DNA from: Diplonema japonicum
Lineage: Eukaryota; Euglenozoa; Diplonemea; Diplonemida; Diplonemidae
Direction of reading: 5' to 3'
DNA length: 64,000 nucleotides
Assembly (NCBI GenBank): GCA_964019335.1
Contig: OZ025668.1
Location: forward strand, 186,001 to 250,000
The notes under the pieces are model-generated. The model was not told where the DNA came from. It did not search any database and worked only from the letters and a program-made list of their open reading frames with translations. Each line of letters opens with the position of its first letter. The stretch's first letter is position 1. The position numbers and the translations under genes were made by a program. Below, piece by piece: positions 7,330 through 15,318 of this stretch.

Positions 7330-10032
7330 TTAGCGAAAGGGTGTCGAACGTCGCCTTGCGATCCTTGTCCCTGTGGCCTCCCCTGCCCATCCCTCAGCAG
7401 GGTTCTGTGGGACGACAAGCCCCCTGTTGAAGGGCCTCGCGAGCATCATCGTCCCCTCCATCACACTGATCACCTTCTCCATTGTGCGGTCTTTCCCGTC
7501 GCTCAGCAGCCGTAGTTCCTCCACATCCCTGTCGTTGAAGGCCTCCTTGTACCTCGCCCCCCACTCCTCTCCCACAACTCCGTCAAACAGGTTCCACACA
7601 CCGTCCACAAGGCTGAAGGTCTTCAGGTTGAGCTCGTACACACATCTTTCAATACATGAATTCTCAAATGACACCTGTGTCACGATGCCGTTCGAGTTGG
7701 CACGGCCTCCGAAGTCTGTGCTTTCCACGTGCGTCGTGCTCACGACCTCTCTTGGTAGCTTCCAGGTGTCAACAGGGCGGGTGTGGACTTGGAGTGAGGT
7801 GTCAGTACCAGCACAGGACTCACCAGCAAGGAGGCAGAGGGTCCCGAGCTGCGAGGCCGCCTCCGCAAGGGCCCGCCCCTCCTCAACCCCAGACCCGAGA
7901 GAGGTCACGAAACGTTGTTTTGCACTCCCCAGCGACCCGTGCAGCACCCTCCCTGTGGACATCCCCACACTCACGAACCGCTCCCACACAGCACCACTGA
8001 TAGACGAGTACAAGTGCGACACGAACTTCGCACTCTGAGCAACGTGCATCGCACAAGGCTTCCCTGCATTCCAGTTCGCAATGATGCTGTTGCTGCACAC
8101 CACGTTCAGCAGGCCTTCCGTCCGCTCCACTCCTTCAATAATGATGTTCAGGATCTCGTTCACAGCATCAACTGCGTTCGTGAACAGCACAAGACACGAG
8201 AAGTCCACCCTGATGTGCATCGTCGTCGCTGTGCTTGCTGTCAGGCGGTTGCGGGTGATGTGCTGTGTCCGTGCCTCTCCGAACACGGAGGTGCTTTTCC
8301 TGGAGTGCGAGTGGACGGAGGCCGACATTACTGCAGGTGATCTAGGAGAGGTAGGAGACGTAGGTGATGTGGGCATCTGGTCAAACCGGCGCTTGTCGAG
8401 TATCTTCTCAACTTCGACCTGTCGCTTCCCAAGGTCAGTAGGTACCGTTATGAACAAGGGAACATTGCCCACCCCCTTCAGACTGACAGAACCCATCTTC
8501 GTGATGACAGGCTTGCTGAGGCCCTCTCCCCAGTTGGTGTTGTTGCTGAGCTGGGCTTGAACCTCTTCGGTGAAGGCGACTGCACCCCCTGCAGAGGCGG
8601 ACTCCACCCTCGCTGCCTTGTTCACTGTGGGTCCCATGTAGTCGGTCCTCCCTGTCGTGGGGTTCAGTTCCAGCCTCGCGGGGCCTGTGTGGACCCCGAT
8701 CCGCACCCGAAGCCCCCTCCAGCACAGGGACCCGTCCTCCTCCCTCCCCACCACCTTGCACAGTGGGTGTTCCAGGAGCGCCGCAGGCCACGGAGCACGG
8801 AGGAGAGACCCCTGCGCCAGGAGCCCGAACCGCACCCCTTCAACCACCTTGTCGAAGGCGACCATGAAGGCGTCCCCGATCGTCTTCACCTCGTACCCGT
8901 TCGTCGCCGTGATGCACTCCCTCATCACATCGTTGTGGATCTCCATCGCCGTCCGCATCGCCGACGTGTGCCTCTCCCAGATGTCCGTCGACGACTGGAT
9001 GTCCGTGAACACGATCGTCACCTCCTCCTGACCGCTCCCTGCGGGGATCTGACGGATGTGGTGCATCTTCTTCATGTACTGACCAGCCCTTCCTCCCTCC
9101 CCTCTGCTTCCCTCCACCCCCGTCCCCTCTTGTGCCACCTCCTCGGCGGCGAACAAGGCATCCGGGAGGTAAGGACGGTAGAGCTTCAGGTTGCTGAGGA
9201 GTCCCAGGAAAGCTTTGTTCAGTTCGCTTTTCTCAGCGTTCTTCACAAGGTGCTCTGCTGTCTCCAAATCGAAGCGCACCAATGCGCCGGCAACCTTCTG
9301 TGCAAGAAGGACAGCAGCTTCTGACTTCTGCTGTTCACTACGCATCCCCAACGCGAACCTGCGTGTCATCAGGAAATCTAACACGAAAACAAGCAACCGT
9401 GTAGGCATGGTAGTTGTCATCCACCCAGTGCCCTCAGTGGGGCGTGGCTCGGTGCCTGTCCAGGACTCGGGGATGGCGTTGTAGATGCCAAGGCCGACAC
9501 CTTCCTCGATGGTCTTGACGATGATGTAGAGGGTGGTCATGACGATAAGAACCCATCCACTTTGGGAGCTGCATTTCGTAAGGAGGATGAGGTCAGCAAT
9601 GAGAACGCTGCCTGTCCAGAGGTCCTCCTTGCCGTAGGCGGAGAGGTCGCCGGCGAGGGCGAAGAAGACGACGAAGCCAATGAGGCAGGGCTCAAGAATG
9701 GAGTAGATTATCCGTTTGTAGAGGAAAATGTGTACAAAAACAATGAAGCAGCAAAGAGCGCGAATGAAGTTTAAGCCGGCTATAACCCACATCCCAGAAG
9801 GAATATAACTGATGGCGAAAAGCAGTTCGAATACCCCACCGAAAAGACTCAAAGGGACCAATATCTTCTTTGCCGTTCGCTCAGACGCAGAGTCGCTCTC
9901 TCGCGAAAAAAAAGACAGAAACTTGTCATACTGCACACTGCACCACCTTGGCTCCTGCTCCTCTTCTATCGACTCGTCCTCGCTCAGCTCTCTGCACATT
10001 TCAATATCATCAGCTTCTTTTATCTCTTCCAT
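7330..10032 (-). CDS. Cyclase A: transmembrane class III adenylate cyclase with second pseudo-cyclase domain
   Basis: 900 aa. Predicted to make cAMP from ATP at a membrane. Six hydrophobic helices lie near 57-78, 82-104, 110-130, 138-153, 158-173 and 206-223. A helical linker (EQQKSEAAVLLAQ, about 233-270) follows, then the catalytic domain at about 335-500. The metal-binding Asp are D344 (FTDIQSST) and D387 (IGDAF). Adenine-selecting K383 and D464 (TDYMG) and transition-state N471 and R475 (NKAAR) are all present, so ATP rather than GTP is the likely substrate. A linker rich in SPTSP repeats (about 535-595) precedes a second cyclase-like fold at about 600-740, where both metal Asp are Asn (N619, N648), hence inactive. 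The start ATG is preceded closely by TTCTTCAG. The segment after the second domain (around residue 745-790) is unlike the other five copies. The catalytic module most resembles trypanosome receptor cyclases. Confidence 0.93.
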   Translation of the reverse strand: MEEIKEADDIEMCRELSEDESIEEEQEPRWCSVQYDKFLSFFSRESDSASERTAKKILVPLSLFGGVFELLFAISYIPSGMWVIAGLNFIRALCCFIVFVHIFLYKRIIYSILEPCLIGFVVFFALAGDLSAYGKEDLWTGSVLIADLILLTKCSSQSGWVLIVMTTLYIIVKTIEEGVGLGIYNAIPESWTGTEPRPTEGTGWMTTTMPTRLLVFVLDFLMTRRFALGMRSEQQKSEAAVLLAQKVAGALVRFDLETAEHLVKNAEKSELNKAFLGLLSNLKLYRPYLPDALFAAEEVAQEGTGVEGSRGEGGRAGQYMKKMHHIRQIPAGSGQEEVTIVFTDIQSSTDIWERHTSAMRTAMEIHNDVMRECITATNGYEVKTIGDAFMVAFDKVVEGVRFGLLAQGSLLRAPWPAALLEHPLCKVVGREEDGSLCWRGLRVRIGVHTGPARLELNPTTGRTDYMGPTVNKAARVESASAGGAVAFTEEVQAQLSNNTNWGEGLSKPVITKMGSVSLKGVGNVPLFITVPTDLGKRQVEVEKILDKRRFDQMPTSPTSPTSPRSPAVMSASVHSHSRKSTSVFGEARTQHITRNRLTASTATTMHIRVDFSCLVLFTNAVDAVNEILNIIIEGVERTEGLLNVVCSNSIIANWNAGKPCAMHVAQSAKFVSHLYSSISGAVWERFVSVGMSTGRVLHGSLGSAKQRFVTSLGSGVEEGRALAEAASQLGTLCLLAGESCAGTDTSLQVHTRPVDTWKLPREVVSTTHVESTDFGGRANSNGIVTQVSFENSCIERCVYELNLKTFSLVDGVWNLFDGVVGEEWGARYKEAFNDRDVEELRLLSDGKDRTMEKVISVMEGTMMLARPFNRGLVVPQNPAEGWAGEATGTRIARRRSTPFR

Positions 10033-10851
10033 TTCCCTGAAGAATTTCTCGAATTGATCGAATCAAAAAAAGGAAGGATTACAAAAAAAAACACAAAACA
10101 GCTGCCTCCTAAGAGGGCGAAGACAGTATTTGTGGTAATTTACTGCAAAGTGAAAATAGTTATAAATGGAGAAAATGAACAGCGATCCACTGGGTGAATG
10201 GCCGTAGGAAAGAAAGGAAAGAGCCGGAAACTTAGAAGAAACGTAGAATTAAGAAAGAAAATCAGCGTACGATGTCACAGGTCAACCGAGTGAAAACACA
10301 CTCCTTAGAGGAGGTGGTGGGGGAGGGGTGTGCGAGAGCAATAAAATAGCGCTTGTAACGGGTGATGTTCGTTAAGTTGTCTAAAATCCTAAGGAAAGAA
10401 AACAAACACATGAAGGACGAGGCCCATCTGAGTTCACCTCCCGTTTTTTTTTCTTCCACACAGCCTTGAAGAGAGAGGTTAAAAATAAATAAAAAGCGAA
10501 TCGTGCTGTAAGGAGACCGCTTGGGTTATCGATTCTACAAAAGGTCACTAGTGAGAAAGGAAAGGAAGGAAAAAGAGGTAAATAGAAAAATTCTTTTTGT
10601 TCTACCATCTTTCCTTTTATTTTTGTTGATATATTGCAGTTCGTTAGTACGCGGGCAGTTCTTCCTCAGATATTCTTGCTCATTAGAATAAGAAATATCA
10701 ACAGAATTAAAATGAACCCTTGAACTCTACCACTCGATACTCCAACGAGATGTAGTTAAACATTGCAAAGGCTACACAGATAGCTGCGGTAGGTGGGTGC
10801 TTGCAATTCCTCGTTTCATTTGTCAAAACAATTCTATTTCAACTGCCATTA
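10033..10851. other. Spacer between cyclases A and B
   Basis: AT-rich, no credible gene. Minus-strand pyrimidine runs followed by CAG lie just upstream of the cyclase A start (10033-10110), a possible splice-acceptor region. The last 30 or so bases before 10852 (TCAACTGCCATTATCATGAC) are shared with the 3' flank of cyclase E. Confidence 0.6.
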
Positions 10852-13473
10852 TCATGACACCATGCTTGCGATCGACCCTCTTGGCCTCCGCCTAGCGATC
10901 CTTGTCCCTGTGGCCTCCCCTGCCCATCCCTCAGCAGGGTTCTGTGGGACGACAAGCCCCCTGTTGAAGGGCCTCGCGAGCATCATCGTCCCCTCCATCA
11001 CACTGATCACCTTCTCCATTGTGTGGTCCCCCGTCCCCTCGCACATTGTCCTTAGTTCCTCCACATCCCTGTCGTTGAAGGCCTCCTTGTACCTCGCCCC
11101 CCACTCCTCTCCCACAACTCCGTCAAACAGGTTCCACACACCGTCCACAAGGCTGAAGGTCTTCAGGTTGAGCTCGTACACTGTTCTGCTTGTCTCGAGC
11201 TCTGACACAGCTGGCCGGGGTGATAACTGCTGGCCAGGGGTTTCCATTGACGCCATGCGTAAGGGTGCCGCCTCGGGAGGGAGCTCCCAGGTGTCAACAG
11301 GGCGGGTGTGGACTTGGAGTGAGGTGTCAGTACCAGCACAGGACTCACCAGCAAGGAGGCAGAGGGTCCCGAGCTGCGAGGCCGCCTCCGCAAGGGCCCG
11401 CCCCTCCTCAACCCCAGACCCGAGAGAGGTCACGAAACGTTGTTTTGCACTCCCCAGTGACCCATGCAGCACCCTCCCTGTGGACATCCCCACACTCACG
11501 AACCGCTCCCACACAGCATTGTTGATAGACGAGTACAAGTGCGACACGAACTTCGCACTCTGAGCAACGTGCATCGCACAAGGCTTCCCTGCATTCCAGT
11601 TCGCAACAATGCTGTTGCTGCACACCACGTTCAGCAGGCCTTCCGTCCGCTCCACTCCTTCAATAATGATGTTCAGGATCTCGTTCACAGCATCAACTGC
11701 GTTCGTGAACAGCACAAGACACGAGAAGTCCACCCTGATGTGCATCGTCGTCGCTGTGCTTGCTGTCAGGCGGTTGCGTATCGCCACCAGCTTTTCTTCC
11801 CTTGCTGAGGCCGATGTTTTGCCGAATGATTCCATCGATGGTAGCTTCAAAGGGTGCTTGCTGCGGTTGCGCTTCTCGAGTGTCCTCTCCACCTCACCCT
11901 GCCGCTTCGGGAATTCTGAAGGAATTGCCACAAACAAGGGAACATTGCCCACCCCCTTCAGACTGACAGAACCCATCTTCGTGATGACAGGCTTGCTGAG
12001 GCCCTCTCCCCAGTTGGTGTTGTTGCTGAGCTGGGCTTGAACCTCTTCGGTGAAGGCGACTGCACCCCCTGCAGAGGCGGACTCCACCCTCGCTGCCTTG
12101 TTCACTGTGGGTCCCATGTAGTCGGTCCTCCCTGTCGTGGGGTTCAGTTCCAGCCTCGCGGGGCCTGTGTGGACCCCGATCCGCACCCGAAGCCCCCTCC
12201 AGCACAGGGACCCGTCCTCCTCCCTCCCCACCACCTTGCACAGTGGGTGTTCCAGGAGCGCCGCAGGCCACGGAGCACGGAGGAGAGACCCCTGCGCCAG
12301 GAGCCCGAACCGCACCCCTTCAACCACCTTGTCGAAGGCGACCATGAAGGCGTCCCCGATCGTCTTCACCTCGTACCCATTCGTCGCCGTGATGCACTCC
12401 CTCATCACATCGTTGTGGATCTCCATCGCCGTCCGCATCGCCGACGTGTGCCTCTCCCAGATGTCCGTCGACGACTGGATGTCCGTGAACACGATCGTCA
12501 CCTCCTCCTGACCGCTCCCTGCGGGGATCTGACGGATGTGGTGCGCCCTCCCGCTGCAGGGTGCTACTTCCAAGTACGTTGCACCCCTCCCGTTGGCCGT
12601 TGCAACCCCCATCTCATCTTCAACAGCAGTGAACAAAGCATCCGGGAGGTAAGGGCGGTAGAGCTTCAGATTGCTGAGGAGTCCCAGGAAGGCCTCGTTT
12701 AGTTCACTTTCTTCTGAGTTCTTCACAAGGTGCTCTGCTGTCTCCAAATCGAAGCGCACCAAGGCCCTCGCCACCTCCTGTGCAAGAAGGACAGCAGCTT
12801 CTGACTTCTGCTGCTCGTCGCGCATGCCGAAAGCAAACCTGCGTGTCATCAGAAAATCCGCAAGGAAAACGACTAGCCTCGTCAACAAGGTCGCTACGAG
12901 CCAGTCACTGCCTTCGCTTTCTCTGGGTGTGCCCTTGGTCCAGGACTCGGGGATGGCGTTATAAAGACCAAGGTCGATGCCTTCTTCAAAGGTTTTGATG
13001 ATGATGTAGAAAGTGGTCATGATGGTGAGGATCCATCCGCTGCGGGAGCTGCAGCCGGTGAGGAGGATGAGGTCTGCCATCAGAACGCAGCCTGTCCAGA
13101 GGTCCTGCTTGCCATAGACGAGAAGGTCCCCGAGTAAACAGAAGAGGAAAGCGGCTGCGATGATGATGATCTCGACAAACAAAAGGGGAAGCTTTTTCGT
13201 GATGAAGGAGTAGATAACACACGAAGCACCGAGGCCTGCTCGGACAAAGTTGAAAACAGCGAAAAAGTACTTCGTCGCGAATAGGTAACCTACCCCGTAA
13301 AGCGACTCAATAACGGCAATGAGCAGACATAGAGGAATGAGGATCTTCTTCGCCAACTGTTGCGTCCCACTGTCCGACTCTACCACCCACACCGACATCA
13401 ACTTATCAAACCCCCGAGCAATGGCTGAGCGCTTCTCAGAGTTACTGCGAGTCATCTGGCTGTCGGTGTCCAT
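10852..13473 (-). CDS. Cyclase B: transmembrane adenylate cyclase paralogue
   Basis: 873 aa, same domain order as its neighbour A. The six-helix N-terminus (helices near 45-65, 68-90, 95-118, 128-145, 148-165 and 195-215) is its own sequence. The catalytic block is nearly base-for-base that of A: reading 11947-12540 against 8467-9060 by eye I find a single difference. Both catalytic metal Asp and the NKAAR motif are intact. Two parts set it apart: the segment before the catalytic domain (VEDEMGVATANGRG in place of a Gly-rich GEGGRAGQYMKK stretch) and a short inter-domain linker without Ser-Pro repeats. The second domain has the same Asn substitutions as A. The C-terminus RRRPRGSIASMVS and the 3' flank are shared only with cyclase E. 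CGACAG lies 18 bases upstream of the ATG. Confidence 0.93.
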   Translation of the reverse strand: MDTDSQMTRSNSEKRSAIARGFDKLMSVWVVESDSGTQQLAKKILIPLCLLIAVIESLYGVGYLFATKYFFAVFNFVRAGLGASCVIYSFITKKLPLLFVEIIIIAAAFLFCLLGDLLVYGKQDLWTGCVLMADLILLTGCSSRSGWILTIMTTFYIIIKTFEEGIDLGLYNAIPESWTKGTPRESEGSDWLVATLLTRLVVFLADFLMTRRFAFGMRDEQQKSEAAVLLAQEVARALVRFDLETAEHLVKNSEESELNEAFLGLLSNLKLYRPYLPDALFTAVEDEMGVATANGRGATYLEVAPCSGRAHHIRQIPAGSGQEEVTIVFTDIQSSTDIWERHTSAMRTAMEIHNDVMRECITATNGYEVKTIGDAFMVAFDKVVEGVRFGLLAQGSLLRAPWPAALLEHPLCKVVGREEDGSLCWRGLRVRIGVHTGPARLELNPTTGRTDYMGPTVNKAARVESASAGGAVAFTEEVQAQLSNNTNWGEGLSKPVITKMGSVSLKGVGNVPLFVAIPSEFPKRQGEVERTLEKRNRSKHPLKLPSMESFGKTSASAREEKLVAIRNRLTASTATTMHIRVDFSCLVLFTNAVDAVNEILNIIIEGVERTEGLLNVVCSNSIVANWNAGKPCAMHVAQSAKFVSHLYSSINNAVWERFVSVGMSTGRVLHGSLGSAKQRFVTSLGSGVEEGRALAEAASQLGTLCLLAGESCAGTDTSLQVHTRPVDTWELPPEAAPLRMASMETPGQQLSPRPAVSELETSRTVYELNLKTFSLVDGVWNLFDGVVGEEWGARYKEAFNDRDVEELRTMCEGTGDHTMEKVISVMEGTMMLARPFNRGLVVPQNPAEGWAGEATGTRIARRRPRGSIASMVS

Positions 13474-14073
13474 TTTTTCGTTCTCTCCCCTCCCTGTCGA
13501 GTATACATGGATGAGAAGAATAAAGAAGTACTATTTTGAAAAAGAATGACGTTGTTCGGAGCCAGGGGTGGGGTCGGCTACGATGTCGTGCTGAAGGTTC
13601 AGTGCCTTATCAACGCTGCGAAATGACCATAGCCCAGACGAAAAAAAATACCCCTGACGCCCAATTGTTGGTATAAAAGAAGAAGAAAAAAGAGTACACC
13701 CCCCCCCCCCCCCCCCCCTCCCCCGGCGGCAAGAGAAGGGCTGCAAACAACCCTCGGGTAATGGTTTTGGAAAAACCTTTTTATCGTGTTTCATCTTTTT
13801 CTTCTTCTTTTATTTTTATTTAATCGGATTGTATTGAAAGAAAAAAGGAATAGAAATGGGGTAATATAGAGCTGCAGACAAAGACAAGGGAGGATGGGGA
13901 TTGACTCGAGACGAGGAACCTTTCAATAGAATTCGGTGGATCGAGAGGAGAAGAGTTCGCAAAGCGGAGTCAAATGCGGGCTGAACTGAAGATGCAAAGA
14001 AGAAAAGTAGAAAAACTATTCTGACGCTTTATTTGTTGTGCGCAATTGTGCTTAGTCTTAAAAAGAAAAAAAA
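13474..14073. other. Spacer upstream of cyclase B, with long C run
   Basis: Contains a 20-base C run at 13699-13718 and AT-rich DNA. No credible reading frame or RNA gene was seen. Confidence 0.6.
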
Positions 14074-14094
14074 ATATATGAGTTAAAGGAGGCC
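14074..14094 (-). repeat. LINE-like 3' tail repeat, short copy
   Basis: ATATATGAGTTAAAGGAGG on the plus strand matches the outer end of the repeat at 2165 and 55915. Beyond this the sequence diverges, so only the terminal 20 bases are shared. Confidence 0.4.
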
Positions 14095-14389
14095 GGTGAT
14101 GGCGGCGCCCTGCACAAGAACTGTCTACTTGATTACATCGAACGCATGTTATCCCCACCACCTGAAAAAAAGAAAAGGAAACTATCCTAGTTGAGCTCAG
14201 TCCCCGTTGTCCCCGTTCTGGGGGCTCTGGCGGGTTCCTGGCGGTGGCCAAAAAAAAAAAAAGAAACTCAAATTGGCATGAAAGAAAAGAAAAGAACCCA
14301 AATAAAAATCAACTAACTGCCCCGTCAACGGCCAGTCTTTAGTATTGACAATACTAACTGTTGTTTATTTATATTTTCGAAAAAAAGTC

Positions 14390-14806
14390 TTTTATTTCAC
14401 TCTTCTGAAACCACTTCAAACTCTCGGGGCTCATTACTTCACGCTAAATCTCAATACTTCACGGTGAAGTAACAGGCCAATTTTTGCCTCGGTTCAGTTC
14501 CCAGTCAACTTTCGGCTTAGCAGAAAGAGAGGAGCTACTGGCAGGAAAAACTGCAGTGAAGAGCTGCTCCAGGTGGATGACCCGCAATCCTGACAGTGGT
14601 AGTGCCAGCGACAGCCCTTAGTCAACAAAGGGAGGGGGGGAAAAGACACTGTAACCTATGTAACCCTCTTGTACCTCTTGTCACCTCTTTTGCCCCCTCG
14701 TGAAGTAATTTCAGAGAGTCGTGAAATAAAACCGTTTACATATCGCCAAGGAATGACTTTACCCCCTCGACGGTTAGGTAATTACTTGTTGTCGGCAAAT
14801 AGCTAC
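14390..14806. mobile_element. MITE-like element, copy 2 of the AAGTAAT family
   Basis: Inverted ends TTTTATTTCAC (14390) and GTGAAATAAAA (14721-14731), followed by the second dyad CCAAGGAATGACTTTACC..GGTAATTACTTGTTG ending in TAGCTAC. It shares TCATTACTTCACGCTAAATC and a GCCTCGGTTCAGTTCCCAGT stretch with the longer copy at 34320-35060. No coding capacity. Confidence 0.6.
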
Positions 14807-15318
14807 AACTTTCTTTTTAAATTTCATGATAATAAAAGTGTCATTTAGAAAGGGAAATAAGAAAAAAAAAGAAGAAAAGAAAAAAAAAGGAAAAATGAGA
14901 ATTAGAAAAGAACAAAGCAAAGCTTTTTCTTTCCTTCTAGCACCATATTAGATAGTGAGAGATAGTGAGAGAATTGAGCATTTTCCGTTCAGACGGGGAA
15001 GATTTTGCCAGCGCACATACAAGTGAGACTTGGCCAACTTCCCCCCACGTTTATTATTCTTGTCCCGTTAAGAAAGAAAAGGTTTGATGCAACATGTACA
15101 CTCTTTTCTTCCTTCTTTTCCCTCGCGTAGAATTAATACTACAAAGTTAAGAAACATACCATAAGATAGATTTTTATAAAGGTGCAGCAGGCACAGTCAA
15201 CGAGATTCGACGATATGCCAGAAATACAATCCGCAGCACACAGGGTAGCACACAGGGTAGGTTACCTGTGTACCGACCATTACAACTTGATCAGAAAAGA
15301 AACCAATAGATCCCTCAA
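14807..15318. other. Spacer 3' of cyclase C
   Basis: AT-rich with no gene seen. It has a short tandem duplication of GATAGTGAGA near 14953-14970 and of AGCACACAGGGTA near 15235-15260. Confidence 0.6.

Noticed and set aside
7373-9324. Long plus-strand open frames opposite cyclase A (up to 255 codons), and the equivalents opposite B-F
   Set aside because: They occur at the same place in every copy, follow from the GC-rich codon bias of the real minus-strand gene, and encode Arg/Pro/His-rich nonsense without domains.
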